Assembly (NCBI GenBank): GCA_016464795.1
Contig: JAEKNN010000054.1
Coordinates: 1 to 64,000 of the forward strand
DNA length: 64,000 nt
Reading direction: 5' to 3'
Source: Candidatus Amunia macphersoniae
Lineage (GTDB): Bacteria; Chloroflexota; Dormibacteria; Aeolococcales; Aeolococcaceae
Shown here: positions 25,869 to 35,247 of the stretch, one piece after another
Layout of the letters: every line of letters starts with the position of its first letter
Position numbering within the stretch: position 1 is the first letter of the stretch
The notes under the pieces: model-generated
What the model was told of the DNA's origin: nothing
What the model saw: the letters and a program-made list of their open reading frames with translations, nothing else
Database searches by the model: none
Position numbers and translations under genes: made by a program

Positions 25869-26491
25869 TGGCGAGTGTCAACGTCGTCGACCACACTGGG
25901 GCCACCACCGGAGAGGTGGAGCTGTCGGAGGCCATCTTCGGGGGGCCCGTCAACACCGCTGTGATGCACCAGGCCCTGCTCCGCCAGCTCGCCAACGCGC
26001 GCCAGGGCACCCATGACACCAAGACCCGCACCGAGGTCAGGGGCGGTGGCAAGAAGCCGTGGCGCCAGAAGGGAACCGGACGCGCCCGCCAGGGGTCGAT
26101 CCGGGCACCGCAGTGGGCCGGGGGCGGCATCGTCTTCGGACCGACGCCGCGCAGCTACCGGCAGGAGATGCCGCGTAAGCAGCGCCGCCTGGCGCTGCGC
26201 AGCGCGCTTGCGGCCAAGGCACAGGACGGCCACATCTCGGTGCTCGGCAGCTTCGAGCTGGAGGCACCGCGCACCCGCGCTGTGGTCGACCTGCTCAGGA
26301 CCATCGAGGCCGGAGCCCGCGTGCTGGTGGTGCTCGGTTCGCATAACGAATCACTGGAGCGCAGCGCCCGCAACCTCCCCGAGGTCAAGGTCATCCTCGC
26401 CTCCAACCTGTCGGTGCGCGACCTGCTCACCGCCGATACGGTGCTGATGACCCGCGACGCGCTCGAGCATGTGGAGGAGGCCTGGTCATGA
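25868..26491 (+). CDS. rplD: Ribosomal protein L4, 207 aa
   Basis: Its extended loop lines the exit tunnel next to L22. The loop is visible as TKTRTEVRGGGKKPWRQKGTGRARQGS near residues 55-82. The globular part has the usual VLVVLGSHNESLERSARNLP block. GTG start; a 4-bp overlap with rplW. Confidence 0.97.
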   Translation: MASVNVVDHTGATTGEVELSEAIFGGPVNTAVMHQALLRQLANARQGTHDTKTRTEVRGGGKKPWRQKGTGRARQGSIRAPQWAGGGIVFGPTPRSYRQEMPRKQRRLALRSALAAKAQDGHISVLGSFELEAPRTRAVVDLLRTIEAGARVLVVLGSHNESLERSARNLPEVKVILASNLSVRDLLTADTVLMTRDALEHVEEAWS

Positions 26492-26808
26492 GCATCGGCC
26501 GCACCGCCGAGCAGGCGATCCTCGGACCGGTGGTCAGTGAGAAGTCGTACGGAGCCATGGCGATGGGCCGCTACGCCTTCCGCTGCGCGCCCTGGGCCAC
26601 CAAGATCGAGATCGGGCACGCCATCGAGGAGCTGTTCGCCGCCCAGAAGATCACGGTTCTCAAGGTCAACACCATCAACATCCGCGGCAAGATGCGGCGC
26701 CGCTCGCGCGGCCGCGCCCGGGTGGTCGGCCACAGCCCCAATTGGAAGAAGGCAGTTGTCACCCTGGCCCCGGGTCAGAAGATCGACGGGCTCTTCGAGG
26801 GCGTATAG
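26488..26808 (+). CDS. rplW: Ribosomal protein L23, 106 aa
   Basis: A tunnel-exit protein that docks trigger factor and [39 protein letters not shown] and the later basic [24 protein letters not shown] are typical. Normal length. The stop is followed by rplB after 2 nt. Confidence 0.96.
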   Translation: MSIGRTAEQAILGPVVSEKSYGAMAMGRYAFRCAPWATKIEIGHAIEELFAAQKITVLKVNTINIRGKMRRRSRGRARVVGHSPNWKKAVVTLAPGQKIDGLFEGV

Positions 26809-26810
26809 CC

Positions 26811-27635
26811 ATGCCGATCAAGCGTTACAAGCCAACCAGCCCGGGTCGCCGCTTCATGTCCGTGAGCAGCTTCGAGGAGGTCACCAGGACCGCCCCGGAG
26901 CGCTCGCTCACCGAGCACATCAAGAAGCACAGCGGGCGCAACAACACCGGCAGCATCACCGTGCGCCACCGTGGCGGCGGCCACAAGAAGCTCTACAGGA
27001 TCATCGACTTCAAGCGCAACAAGCTCGACGTGCCGGGTCGGGTCGCCGGCATCGAGTACGACCCCAACCGCTCGGCGCGGATCGCCTTGATCCACTATGC
27101 GGATGGGGAGAAGCGATACATCCTGGCCCCGCTCGGCCTGGCGGTCGGGGACGCGGTCATGGCGGGCCCCAAGGCGGAGGTCAAGCCCGGGCACAGCATG
27201 CCGCTGGCGAACCTCCCTCTCGGCACGACCATCCACAACATCGAGCTCAAGCTGGGGCGCGGCGGCCAGATGGTGCGCAGCGCCGGTGGCGCCGCTCAGC
27301 TGCTCGCCAAGGAGGGCGGTCTGGCCACCCTGCGGATGCCCAGCGGCGAGGTGCGCCGCGTCGACATCCGCTGCTCGGCGACCGTCGGCCAGGTGGGCAA
27401 CGTCGACCATGAGAACGAGACGGTCGGCAAGGCTGGCAAGTCGCGCTGGCGCGGCTGGCGCCCGTCGGTGCGAGGCATGACTATGAACCCCTTCGACCAT
27501 CCGCACGGTGGTGGCGAGGGCCGCAGCGGAGCCGGCGGCCATCCGCAGACCCCATGGGGCAAGCCGGCGCTCGGCTACCGCACCCGTCGCAACAAGTCGA
27601 CCGATCAGATGATCGTGCGGCGTCGCAAGAAGTAG
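26811..27635 (+). CDS. rplB: Ribosomal protein L2, 274 aa
   Basis: A core 50S protein at the peptidyl-transferase centre. It starts [14 protein letters not shown] and has the [19 protein letters not shown] block. The strongly conserved C-terminal [16 protein letters not shown] contains the functionally important histidine. The start was set by family length; the frame is open upstream. Four nt separate it from rpsS. Confidence 0.98.
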   Translation: MPIKRYKPTSPGRRFMSVSSFEEVTRTAPERSLTEHIKKHSGRNNTGSITVRHRGGGHKKLYRIIDFKRNKLDVPGRVAGIEYDPNRSARIALIHYADGEKRYILAPLGLAVGDAVMAGPKAEVKPGHSMPLANLPLGTTIHNIELKLGRGGQMVRSAGGAAQLLAKEGGLATLRMPSGEVRRVDIRCSATVGQVGNVDHENETVGKAGKSRWRGWRPSVRGMTMNPFDHPHGGGEGRSGAGGHPQTPWGKPALGYRTRRNKSTDQMIVRRRKK

Positions 27636-27639
27636 AGAG

Positions 27640-27924
27640 ATGAGCCGTTCCCTGAAAAAAGGTCCGTTCTGTGACGACCACCTCCTCAAGAAGGTGCAGC
27701 AGCTGAATGCCAGCCGCGAGAAGCGGATCATCAAGACGTGGTCACGTCGCAGCGACGTGTTTCCCGACATGGTCGGACACACCATCGCCGTACACGACGG
27801 ACGCAAGCATGTGCCGGTGTTCATCACCGAGACGATGGTTGGCCACAAGCTCGGCGAGTTTGCCTCCACCCGCCGCTACCGCGGCCATGGGCATCACACC
27901 GAACGCAGCGCGTCGCTGAAGTAG
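27640..27924 (+). CDS. rpsS: Ribosomal protein S19, 94 aa
   Basis: A 30S head protein that contacts the A-site finger and S13. It begins [18 protein letters not shown], with [31 protein letters not shown] and the C-terminal [20 protein letters not shown]. Standard length and context, between rplB and rplV. Confidence 0.97.
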   Translation: MSRSLKKGPFCDDHLLKKVQQLNASREKRIIKTWSRRSDVFPDMVGHTIAVHDGRKHVPVFITETMVGHKLGEFASTRRYRGHGHHTERSASLK

Positions 27925-27938
27925 GCGGAAGAACAGAG

Positions 27939-28628
27939 ATGGAAGTAGTCGCAACGGCCAAGTGGGTGCGCACCACCGCGCGCAAGGCGCGGCTGGTGAC
28001 GGCCACCGTCGAGGGCCTGCCCGTCGCCGAGGCGCTGGTGATCCTGCGGTTCACACCGCGGGCCGCCGCGCACGACGTCGCCAACGTGATCAAGTCAGCG
28101 GCAGCCAACGCCGAGCACAACTACAACCTCGACGTCTCCAGCCTCCGGGTGGCGCGAGTCGAGGTGGAGGCTGCGGCGATCATCAAGCGGTTCCGCCCCA
28201 AGCCGCGAGGCATGGCGGGGAGCATCTTCAAGCGCACCGCCCACCTGCGCGCCTTTGTCACCGACGACGAGCCGACGCCTGCGAAGCGGGTGCGCTCCAA
28301 GATCAAGATGCCGCGCACAGTGGTCACCGCGCCGTCGGCTGGACCGTCCCGCGAGGCGCCGGCGTCGCGTCGACGCCGTGGCGGCGACGCCGCGCCATCC
28401 CCAGCCGCGGCGACCACGGCTGCGACACCCTCGAGCCCGCCGCGGCGACGGCGTTCAGCAGCCAAGCCGCAGCCCACCGCGGCCGTCGCGGAGGCGCAGC
28501 CCACGGGCGCCGTGGCGGACGAACAGGCCACGGCCACGCATCACCACCACCAGATCGACGAGAACACGGTGCCGGTCGCCGCCACCGAGGAGCCGGCCAC
28601 CGACACCGGCGAGGGAGAGACCAAGTAA
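27939..28628 (+). CDS. rplV: Ribosomal protein L22 with a long disordered C-terminal tail, 229 aa
   Basis: Residues 1 to about 115 are a normal L22. They include the N-terminal [20 protein letters not shown], the tunnel-lining hairpin region with [16 protein letters not shown], and the end strand. The remaining 110 or so residues have no fold signature: first basic and Pro/Ala/Arg-rich ([18 protein letters not shown]), then a four-histidine run and an acidic end. L22 is usually about 110-130 aa. The tail is in frame with no frameshift, and its TAA overlaps the ATG of rpsC, so it is part of the gene. The tail base would lie near the tunnel exit. Confidence 0.95.
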   Translation: MEVVATAKWVRTTARKARLVTATVEGLPVAEALVILRFTPRAAAHDVANVIKSAAANAEHNYNLDVSSLRVARVEVEAAAIIKRFRPKPRGMAGSIFKRTAHLRAFVTDDEPTPAKRVRSKIKMPRTVVTAPSAGPSREAPASRRRRGGDAAPSPAAATTAATPSSPPRRRRSAAKPQPTAAVAEAQPTGAVADEQATATHHHHQIDENTVPVAATEEPATDTGEGETK

Positions 28629-29692
28629 TGGGTCAGAAAGTCCACCCCATCGGCTTCCGCCTGGGCGTGTACCGCAACTGGGACTCGCGCTGGTATGCCG
28701 ACAAGGACTACACCGCGCTCCTCCATGAGGACATTGCCATCCGCCGGCTGATCGGCGGCCGGCTGCGCAACGCGGGGGTGGCGCGCATCGAGACCGAGCG
28801 CCGCGGCAACGAGCTCACAGTGACCATCCAGACGGCCAAGCCCGGCATCGTCATCGGTAAGCAGGGCGCCTCGGTGGATGCCCTGCGCGACGAGCTCGAG
28901 AAGATCACCGCCAAGAAGGTGCGGGTCACCATCCATGAGATCAAGACGCCCGAGCTCGACGCCAAGCTGGTCGCCGAGAACGTGGCCTCGCAGCTCGAGA
29001 AGAGGATCGCGTTCCGCCGTGCGCTCAAGCAGACATTGCTGCGCTCGATGCGGGCCGGAGCTCGGGGCGTGAAGATCCAGGTGAGCGGACGTCTCGGTGG
29101 CGCGGAGATGTCGCGCCGCGAATGGGACCGCGGCGGCCGCGTGCCGCTCCACACCCTGCGGGCCAACATCGATTACGGCCAGTCCGAGGCGCGCACCACC
29201 TTCGGACGCATCGGCGTGCAAGCGTGGGTGTACAAGGGCGACTTCGTCACCGCCACGGGTGATCCCATCAGCGGCACCGGGGCCCGAGAGTCCGACGACG
29301 AGAGCACCGAGGCTCTGGAGCGGGTGCCCGCCGCGGCCTCCCCCGAGGCCGCAGCCCGCGGTCGCGCCGCCGCCGCCGTCCCCACAGCCGTCGCCGAGCC
29401 GGTCACGGCCACCGCGGTCGCGCCGGCGCCCGCCGCCGTCCTGACCCAGGAGGCGAACACTGACGCCGAGCCCGAGACGGAGACCGAGACCGACCCCGAC
29501 GAGGCGGTCGTGGCCGCGGTCGGTGAGATCCCCGAGGACGGCGAGAAGGTGGAGAAGCTGGCGTCCAAGCGCAAGGCGCCGGTTGCCGCCAAGAAGTCGA
29601 CCGCGCGTGCCCCTGCCAAGCCGGCGCCGGCGCGCAAGCCCGTGGCGGGCAAGCCAGCCTCCGGAGCCGGCGCCGCGGTCGAGGAGGAGTAG
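28628..29692 (+). CDS. rpsC: Ribosomal protein S3 with a long C-terminal tail, 354 aa
   Basis: Residues 1 to about 215 are a complete S3. It has [13 protein letters not shown], the KH motif [14 protein letters not shown], and the C-terminal domain with [13 protein letters not shown] and [27 protein letters not shown], part of the mRNA entry helicase. About 140 further residues are low complexity: Ala/Thr/Val-rich, then acidic ([11 protein letters not shown]), then Lys/Ala/Pro-rich like a histone-type tail. Typical S3 has 210-240 residues. The start overlaps the rplV stop by 1 nt. Confidence 0.95.
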   Translation: MGQKVHPIGFRLGVYRNWDSRWYADKDYTALLHEDIAIRRLIGGRLRNAGVARIETERRGNELTVTIQTAKPGIVIGKQGASVDALRDELEKITAKKVRVTIHEIKTPELDAKLVAENVASQLEKRIAFRRALKQTLLRSMRAGARGVKIQVSGRLGGAEMSRREWDRGGRVPLHTLRANIDYGQSEARTTFGRIGVQAWVYKGDFVTATGDPISGTGARESDDESTEALERVPAAASPEAAARGRAAAAVPTAVAEPVTATAVAPAPAAVLTQEANTDAEPETETETDPDEAVVAAVGEIPEDGEKVEKLASKRKAPVAAKKSTARAPAKPAPARKPVAGKPASGAGAAVEEE

Positions 29693-29696
29693 CGCC

Positions 29697-30146
29697 ATGC
29701 TCATGCCCAAGCGGACCAAGCACCGCAAGATGCACCGCGGACGCCGTCAGGGCGCCGCCCAGCGCGGCAACAAGATCTCGTTCGGCACCTATGGCCTCCA
29801 GGCGATGGGCGTCTGCTGGATGAGCAACCGACAGATCGAGGCCGCCCGCCGGGCCATGACCCGGCACGTCAAGCGCGGTGGCAAGATCTGGATTCGCGTC
29901 TTTCCGGACCACGTCATCACCAAGAAGCCCGCCGAGACCCGGATGGGGAGCGGCAAGGGGCAGCCCGAGGGCTGGGTGGCGGTGGTCAAACCCGGGCGGA
30001 TGCTCTTCGAGATGTCGGGGGTGTCGCCGGACGTCGCCAAGGAGGCGATGCGTCTGGCCGCACACAAGCTGCCCATCCGCACCCGCTTCGTGGTGCGCGA
30101 GGAGCCGGGGGCCGAGATCCCCGAGACCGAGGAGGCCAGCGCATGA
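29697..30146 (+). CDS. rplP: Ribosomal protein L16, 149 aa
   Basis: A 50S protein next to the A-site tRNA elbow. It begins [19 protein letters not shown], followed by [30 protein letters not shown], the [24 protein letters not shown] loop, and a short acidic C-terminus longer than usual by about ten residues. The start was set by alignment; it overlaps rpmC by 4 bp. Confidence 0.97.
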   Translation: MLMPKRTKHRKMHRGRRQGAAQRGNKISFGTYGLQAMGVCWMSNRQIEAARRAMTRHVKRGGKIWIRVFPDHVITKKPAETRMGSGKGQPEGWVAVVKPGRMLFEMSGVSPDVAKEAMRLAAHKLPIRTRFVVREEPGAEIPETEEASA

Positions 30147-30769
30147 CCGCGCGTGCTGTGGCTCTCGACAGCCTTCGTGCCCTGTCCAACGAGGAGCTTG
30201 CCGCGCATCTGCGTGAGCAGCGCGGCCAGCTCTTCCAGGTGCGCCTCCAGCAGACCATCGGCCAGGTGGAGAACCACCGGCAGATTCGGGCCATCCGCAA
30301 GGAGATCGCCCGGACCATGACCGTCCAGGTCGAATACCGGCTTGCCGAGGAGCGCGGTGAGGCGCCCCGCGCGCCACGCGTCCTGGCCAAGCCGTCCCGA
30401 CGCGGCCGTCGAGCCCCGGCGGCCGAGGGGGCGGTCGCTCCGTCTCGGAGTCGCCGCCAGCGCGCGGCGGAGCGTGCCCAGGAGGCGGAGCGCGCCGAGA
30501 CGAGGGAGTCGGAGGACCAGCCCGTGGCGGCAGCGCCAGATCCCGTGCTCGATGCGGTCAGCGACGTGGAGGTGGAGCGGGTCCACGAGGAGGAACCCGT
30601 CGATGTCGGCGCTGCCGAGGACGGCGACGCCGTGGCTGACGCCCCCGGCGACGAGGCCGCCCGCGAAGACACCGAGGACACCGAGGACACAGCCACGCAC
30701 ACAACCGGCACTGCGGTCGCGGCCGCCGACGCCGGCAACGCCGACGCCGGCAACAAGGACAAGACATGA
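30143..30769 (+). CDS. rpmC: Ribosomal protein L29 with a 140-residue C-terminal tail, 208 aa
   Basis: The first 70 or so residues form the usual two-helix L29 ([29 protein letters not shown], then [15 protein letters not shown]). The rest, twice the size of L29 itself, is low complexity: first Arg-rich ([24 protein letters not shown]), then acidic with EDTEDTEDT. Normal L29 is 60-75 aa. The frame stays open to an ATGA overlap with rpsQ, so this is not a sequencing frameshift. L29 borders L23 at the tunnel exit, so the tail may reach the nascent-chain or SRP docking area; this is inference. Confidence 0.93.
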   Translation: MTARAVALDSLRALSNEELAAHLREQRGQLFQVRLQQTIGQVENHRQIRAIRKEIARTMTVQVEYRLAEERGEAPRAPRVLAKPSRRGRRAPAAEGAVAPSRSRRQRAAERAQEAERAETRESEDQPVAAAPDPVLDAVSDVEVERVHEEEPVDVGAAEDGDAVADAPGDEAAREDTEDTEDTATHTTGTAVAAADAGNADAGNKDKT

Positions 30770-31044
30770 GCACCCAGCCGCAGGAGGCCGCCACCCGAGC
30801 ACGTCGCAAGACACGTGAGGGTGTGGTGGTCAGCGACAAGATGGAGAAGACACGCATCGTGCTCGTCCAGGAGCAGAAGCCGCATGCCCTCTACAAGAAG
30901 GTGGTGCGCATCAACCGCCGCTTCAAGGTCCATGACGAGACCAACGAGAGCGGGGTCGGGGACAGGGTGCGCATCGCCGAGACCCGTCCGCTCTCCAAGG
31001 AGAAGCGGTGGCGCCTGGCCGCCGTGATCGAGAAGGCCAAGTAG
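30766..31044 (+). CDS. rpsQ: Ribosomal protein S17, 92 aa
   Basis: A primary 16S rRNA-binding OB-fold protein. It has [17 protein letters not shown], then [35 protein letters not shown]. The first dozen residues are a short extension. ATGA overlap with rpmC; its last base is the first base of the rplN GTG. Confidence 0.96.
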   Translation: MSTQPQEAATRARRKTREGVVVSDKMEKTRIVLVQEQKPHALYKKVVRINRRFKVHDETNESGVGDRVRIAETRPLSKEKRWRLAAVIEKAK

Positions 31045-31412
31045 TGATCCAGCAGGAGACCGTCCTCAAGGTGGCGGACAACAGCGGGGCTCGCGAGCTT
31101 CTCTGCATCCGCGTGCTCGGGGGCAGCTATCGCAAGTACGCCTCAGTGGGTGATGTGATCATCGGCACCGTCAAGGTGGCGCAGCCCAACGCCCAGGTGA
31201 AGAAGGGCGACGTGGTGCGCGCTGTGGTGGTGCGCACCGTCAAGGAGTACCACCGTCCGGACGGCAGCAACATCCGTTTCGACGAGAACGCCGCAGTGCT
31301 GATCCAGCCCAACAACAGCCCGCGCGGCACTCGCATCTTCGGCCCGGTTGCCCGCGAGCTTCGCGAGCGCAACTTCATGAAGATCGTCAGCCTGGCTCCG
31401 GAGGTGCTCTGA
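31044..31412 (+). CDS. rplN: Ribosomal protein L14, 122 aa
   Basis: A 50S interface protein, part of bridges B5 and B8 and the RsfS docking site. It begins [26 protein letters not shown] and ends [20 protein letters not shown]. The GTG start overlaps the rpsQ stop by 1 nt; an in-frame upstream start is not supported by the family. Confidence 0.97.
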   Translation: MIQQETVLKVADNSGARELLCIRVLGGSYRKYASVGDVIIGTVKVAQPNAQVKKGDVVRAVVVRTVKEYHRPDGSNIRFDENAAVLIQPNNSPRGTRIFGPVARELRERNFMKIVSLAPEVL

Positions 31413-31413
31413 G

Positions 31414-31815
31414 ATGAGCGCGAAGACCGAGCGACGTGTGAAGATGGCCCTGGTGCACCGCGGCTGGTCCCAGGGCAGGGACCGCCTGCTGGACATCCGT
31501 GCCGGCGACACCGTGGAGGCGATCGCGGGCAAGGACAAGGGCAAGCGTGGCCTGGTGGTTCGCAGCATCCCCGCCACCCAGCGCATCGTCGTCGAGGGCA
31601 TCAACCGATTGAAGCGACACACCAAGTCCGGCGCCGCGGGCAATATCCAGGGCGGCATCGTCGACTTCAACGCGCCAATCGCGTACAGCAATGTGATGCT
31701 GGTCTGCAATCGCTGCGACAAGCCAACCCGCATCTCACGCGTGGAGCAGCCCGACGGCAGCTTTCCGATCGTCTGCAAGCAGTGTGGTGAGATCTACGTG
31801 AGGAACGAGAGCTGA
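31414..31815 (+). CDS. rplX: Ribosomal protein L24 with a zinc-ribbon-like C-terminus, 133 aa
   Basis: An assembly initiator of the 50S subunit. The KOW region is [24 protein letters not shown]. The C-terminal part has CNRC and CKQC pairs, which could bind zinc, as in many bacterial L24 proteins. About 20 residues precede the KOW domain, so the true start could be the ATG at 31444. The stop abuts rplE. Confidence 0.95.
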   Translation: MSAKTERRVKMALVHRGWSQGRDRLLDIRAGDTVEAIAGKDKGKRGLVVRSIPATQRIVVEGINRLKRHTKSGAAGNIQGGIVDFNAPIAYSNVMLVCNRCDKPTRISRVEQPDGSFPIVCKQCGEIYVRNES

Positions 31816-32390
31816 TGGCCGTCGCAGTCGCCGACCTGCCCCGCCTCCGCCAGCGTTACCAGGACGAGATAGTGCCCGGGCTGGTGCGCGACTTCCGCTA
31901 CCGCAATGCCATGCAGGTGCCACGGGTCGAGAAGCTGGTGATCAACATCGGCCTCGGCGAGGCGATCCAGAACGGGCGCGCCATCGACGCCGCGGTCAAT
32001 GATCTGAAGACAATCACCGGGCAATCACCGATCGTCATCCGCGCCAAGAAGTCGGTGGCCGCTTTCAAGCTGCGCGAGGGCATGCCGATCGGGGTCAAGG
32101 TCACCCTGCGCGGACGCCGCATGTGGGAGTTCCTCGACAAGCTGATCAGCGTCACCCTGCCGCGAATCCGTGACTTTCGGGGGATCGATCCCAAGGCCTT
32201 CGACGGCCACGGCAACTACACTCTTGGCCTGCGCGAGCAGCTGGTCTTCCCGGAGATCGACTTCGACAAGATCGACAAGCTGCGCGGCCTCGAGGTCTGC
32301 ATCGTCACCACCGCCAAGACCGATGACGAGGGCCGTGCCCTCCTGGGTGCCTGTGGGATGCCATTCCGCAAGCCCGGGCAGCAACAGTGA
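31815..32390 (+). CDS. rplE: Ribosomal protein L5, 191 aa
   Basis: Binds 5S rRNA and contacts P-site tRNA. It has [23 protein letters not shown], then [46 protein letters not shown] and the C-terminal [23 protein letters not shown]. Normal length. A 56-bp gap separates it from rpsN. Confidence 0.97.
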   Translation: MAVAVADLPRLRQRYQDEIVPGLVRDFRYRNAMQVPRVEKLVINIGLGEAIQNGRAIDAAVNDLKTITGQSPIVIRAKKSVAAFKLREGMPIGVKVTLRGRRMWEFLDKLISVTLPRIRDFRGIDPKAFDGHGNYTLGLREQLVFPEIDFDKIDKLRGLEVCIVTTAKTDDEGRALLGACGMPFRKPGQQQ

Positions 32391-32446
32391 ACGCAACGCC
32401 GCGCGCGTCCGGGGACACCTCCGGATACGGCGTGGAGAGGTAACAA

Positions 32447-32632
32447 GTGGCCAAGAAGTCGTTGATCGCCAAGTCGCTGCGTCCAGCGCGGTTCTCCGTC
32501 CAGCAGCACAATCGCTGCGGGGTGTGTGGCCGGCCACGCGCGTACATGCGCAAGTTTGGGATGTGCCGAGTCTGCTTCCGGGGCATGGCCTCGATGGGGC
32601 AGATCCCCGGCGTCAAGAAGAGCTCCTGGTAG
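32447..32632 (+). CDS. rpsN: Ribosomal protein S14, zinc-binding type, 61 aa
   Basis: The short, C+ (type Z) form of S14 with two CxxC pairs, CGVC and CRVC, binding one zinc ion. It ends [15 protein letters not shown] as is typical. GTG start. The zinc-independent longer form is not in the window. Confidence 0.96.
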   Translation: MAKKSLIAKSLRPARFSVQQHNRCGVCGRPRAYMRKFGMCRVCFRGMASMGQIPGVKKSSW

Positions 32633-32638
32633 ACGGCC

Positions 32639-33034
32639 ATGATGAGTGACACCATCGCCGACATGCTCACGCGGATCCGCAATGCCAGCGCGGCCAACCA
32701 CCACACTGTGGCCATTCCCGCCTCCAAGATGAAGGTGGAGATCGCCAAGGTGCTCGCCGCCGAAGGGTTCGTGGACAGCTTTACGGTGGACGGTGAGGCA
32801 CCCCAGCAGCTGCTGACGGTCACTCTGAAGCCGCGCACACCACGAGGCCGCGCCCTCTCCGGTCTGCGCCGCATCAGCCGTCCCGGGCTGCGCGTCTACG
32901 CGCGCAAGAGCGAGATCCCCCGCGTACTCGGGGGCCTCGGCATCGCCATCATCTCCACCTCGCACGGTCTCATGACCGGCCAGGCCGCGCAGCGCGCGGG
33001 CCTCGGTGGCGAGGTGGTGGCCTACGTCTGGTAA
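32639..33034 (+). CDS. rpsH: Ribosomal protein S8, 131 aa
   Basis: A 16S rRNA-binding protein and, in E. coli, the translational repressor of the spc operon. It begins MSDTIADMLTRIRNAS, with the C-terminal KSEIPRVLGGLGIAIISTSHGLMTGQAAQRAGLGGEVVAYVW. There are two consecutive ATG codons at the start. Six nt precede rplF. Confidence 0.97.
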   Translation: MMSDTIADMLTRIRNASAANHHTVAIPASKMKVEIAKVLAAEGFVDSFTVDGEAPQQLLTVTLKPRTPRGRALSGLRRISRPGLRVYARKSEIPRVLGGLGIAIISTSHGLMTGQAAQRAGLGGEVVAYVW

Positions 33035-33040
33035 GCGGAC

Positions 33041-33592
33041 ATGTCGAGAATTGGAAAGCTGCCCATCACCGTGCCCAGCGGCGTCGACGTGACCCTGACC
33101 GGCAGCCACATCACCGTCAAGGGCTCGCGGGGCACGCTGGAACGCAGCCTGCCGCCCGCGATGATCATCGATGTCAACGAGGGCGTGATCAGCGTGCGCC
33201 GGCCCACCGACACCACCATGCACCGCTCTCTGCACGGGCTCACCCGCACCCTCGTGGCCAACATGGTCGAAGGGGTCAGCCAGGGGTTCACCCGCCAGCT
33301 CGACCTGGTTGGCGTCGGTTTCCGCGCCGCCAAGCAGGGCAACGATCTGATGCTCAGCCTCGGCTACTCGCACCCGATTCGGTATACGCCGCCCGACGGT
33401 GTCACCATCAATGTGCCGGTGCCGACGCAGATCGCCGTGAGCGGCAGCAACAAGGAGATTGTCGGCCAGGTGGCCGCCAAGATTCGCTCGTTCCGCAAGC
33501 CCGAGCCCTACAAGGGCAAGGGCGTGATGTACCGCGGTGAGGTCATCAAGCGCAAAGCGGGCAAGTCCGGCAAGGCCGGGAAGGGCAAGTAG
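33041..33592 (+). CDS. rplF: Ribosomal protein L6, 183 aa
   Basis: A 50S protein near the sarcin-ricin loop. It begins [17 protein letters not shown], then [23 protein letters not shown], and near the end [30 protein letters not shown]. Normal length. Two nt separate it from rplR. Confidence 0.97.
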   Translation: MSRIGKLPITVPSGVDVTLTGSHITVKGSRGTLERSLPPAMIIDVNEGVISVRRPTDTTMHRSLHGLTRTLVANMVEGVSQGFTRQLDLVGVGFRAAKQGNDLMLSLGYSHPIRYTPPDGVTINVPVPTQIAVSGSNKEIVGQVAAKIRSFRKPEPYKGKGVMYRGEVIKRKAGKSGKAGKGK

Positions 33593-33594
33593 CC

Positions 33595-33969
33595 ATGCAC
33601 ACCAAGTTCGATCGTCGCGCCGCGCGCGATCGTCGCCACCGCCGGGTTCGCAAGAACGTCCACGGCGCTCCCGCGCGCCCCCGGCTGGCGGTGTTTCGCA
33701 GCCTCAACCACATGGTGGTCCAGCTCATCGACGACGCCGCCGGCCGCACCCTCGCGGCCGCATCGACACATGACGCCGACGTGCGCAAGGAGCTCGATGG
33801 CAAGGGCAACTCGTCGGTCACCGGCGCCACGGTGGTGGGCCGGGTGATCGCTGAGCGCGCCAAGAGCGCGGGCGTCACCAAGGTGGTGTTCGACCGTGGC
33901 GGCTACCTGTACCACGGCAGGGTCAAGGCCCTCGCCGACGCTGCCCGCCAAGCGGGACTGGAGTTCTAG
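33595..33969 (+). CDS. rplR: Ribosomal protein L18, 124 aa
   Basis: A 5S rRNA-binding protein. [41 protein letters not shown] and the C-terminal [26 protein letters not shown] are diagnostic. Normal length and position between rplF and rpsE. Confidence 0.97.
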   Translation: MHTKFDRRAARDRRHRRVRKNVHGAPARPRLAVFRSLNHMVVQLIDDAAGRTLAAASTHDADVRKELDGKGNSSVTGATVVGRVIAERAKSAGVTKVVFDRGGYLYHGRVKALADAARQAGLEF

Positions 33970-33971
33970 AG

Positions 33972-34544
33972 ATGGCAATGCGCATGGATCGGCGCGACGA
34001 CCGCGCCAGCGACCTGCAGGAGAAGATCGTCTCCCTCAACCGTGTTGCCAAGGTGGTCAAGGGCGGACGGAGGTTCTCGTTCAGCGCCCTGGTGGTGGTC
34101 GGGGACGGTGCCGGACGGGTCGGTGCCGGCTTGGGCAAGGCGGGCGAGGTTCCTGACGCCATCCGCAAGGGTGTCGACGACGCCAAGAAGCACATGATCG
34201 CCGTCCCGATGGTGGGCACCACCATTCCGCACGAGGTCCACTACAAGCTCGGTGCTGCCAAGGTGCTGCTCAAGCCGGCGGTTCCCGGGACCGGGGTCAT
34301 CAGCGGCAGCTCGATGCGGGCTGTGGTCGAGGCGGCCGGCATCCACGACATCCTCACCAAGTCGCTGGGCACCGACAACCCCATCAACGTGGTGCGCGCC
34401 ACCATCGCCGCCCTGGCGAGCATGCGCACCCTCAAGGAGGTGGCCGCTCTGCGCGGGCGCACCCCCGAGCAGATGGTGGGCCGCAAGCGCGCGGCGGAGA
34501 TGCTCGGCGAGCCGGCGCCCTCGCCCCACCCGGTGAGCGCATGA
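33972..34544 (+). CDS. rpsE: Ribosomal protein S5, 190 aa
   Basis: A 30S protein at the mRNA entry and fidelity centre. It has the double-stranded-RNA-binding-like domain with [40 protein letters not shown], then [31 protein letters not shown] short Pro/Ser tail precedes the ATGA overlap with rpmD. Confidence 0.97.
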   Translation: MAMRMDRRDDRASDLQEKIVSLNRVAKVVKGGRRFSFSALVVVGDGAGRVGAGLGKAGEVPDAIRKGVDDAKKHMIAVPMVGTTIPHEVHYKLGAAKVLLKPAVPGTGVISGSSMRAVVEAAGIHDILTKSLGTDNPINVVRATIAALASMRTLKEVAALRGRTPEQMVGRKRAAEMLGEPAPSPHPVSA

Positions 34545-34783
34545 GCACGTTGCGGGTCACCTATCGCAAGAGCAAGATCGGCTATGCCCAGGATCAGAAG
34601 GCCACCCTGGCCGCGCTGGGACTCAAGAAGCTGAACCACAGCGTCGACCACCAGAACACCTCATCGATCCGGGGCATGGTCCACAAGGTGCGTCACCTGG
34701 TGAGCGTCGATGGCATCCCGGCCGACACCCCGGAGGGGATGGCGGTGCTGACCGCCGGTGCGACCTCGGAGGCGACGTCGTGA
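34541..34783 (+). CDS. rpmD: Ribosomal protein L30, 80 aa
   Basis: The core [31 protein letters not shown] and [16 protein letters not shown] is typical. An extra 20 or so residues follow ([23 protein letters not shown]), while the family is usually about 60 aa. Both ends overlap neighbours by 4 bp. Confidence 0.95.
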   Translation: MSTLRVTYRKSKIGYAQDQKATLAALGLKKLNHSVDHQNTSSIRGMVHKVRHLVSVDGIPADTPEGMAVLTAGATSEATS

Positions 34784-35247
34784 AACTGCATGAACTGAAG
34801 CCGGCGGCTGGCAGCCGCACCAAGCGAACACGCGTCGGCCGCGGGATCTCGGCGGGACAGGGAAAGACCTCTGGTCGCGGCCAGAAGGGTCAGGGTTCGC
34901 GCCAGAGCAGCAGCGTCCCCAAGGGGTTCGAAGGCGGACAGATGAAGGCGTCGATGCGTCTTCCCAAGCTGCGTGGCTTCCACAACCGCTTCCGCAAGGA
35001 ATATGCGGTGGTCAACCTCAGCAAGCTCAACCGGTTCCCCAAGGACGCCATCGTCGACGGAGCCGCGCTGGCCGCCGCCGGACTGGTCAGCGGAGCTGAC
35101 AAGCCAGTGAAATTGCTCGCCGCCGGGCACATCAAGGTTGCCATCCAGGTGCGCGTGCATCGTGCCTCGGCGGCCGCCCAGCAGGCGGTCGGGGCAGCCG
35201 GCGGTCGGGTCGACCTGCTCGAGGCACCGGAGGAGCCGCAGGCGTGA
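34780..35247 (+). CDS. rplO: Ribosomal protein L15, 155 aa
   Basis: A late-assembly 50S protein. It starts with [38 protein letters not shown], the Gly/Arg-rich N-terminal extension, and has a C-terminal alpha/beta domain containing KVAIQVRVHRASAAAQQAVGAAGG. GTG start overlapping rpmD; ATGA-like overlap with secY. Confidence 0.96.
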   Translation: MKLHELKPAAGSRTKRTRVGRGISAGQGKTSGRGQKGQGSRQSSSVPKGFEGGQMKASMRLPKLRGFHNRFRKEYAVVNLSKLNRFPKDAIVDGAALAAAGLVSGADKPVKLLAAGHIKVAIQVRVHRASAAAQQAVGAAGGRVDLLEAPEEPQA

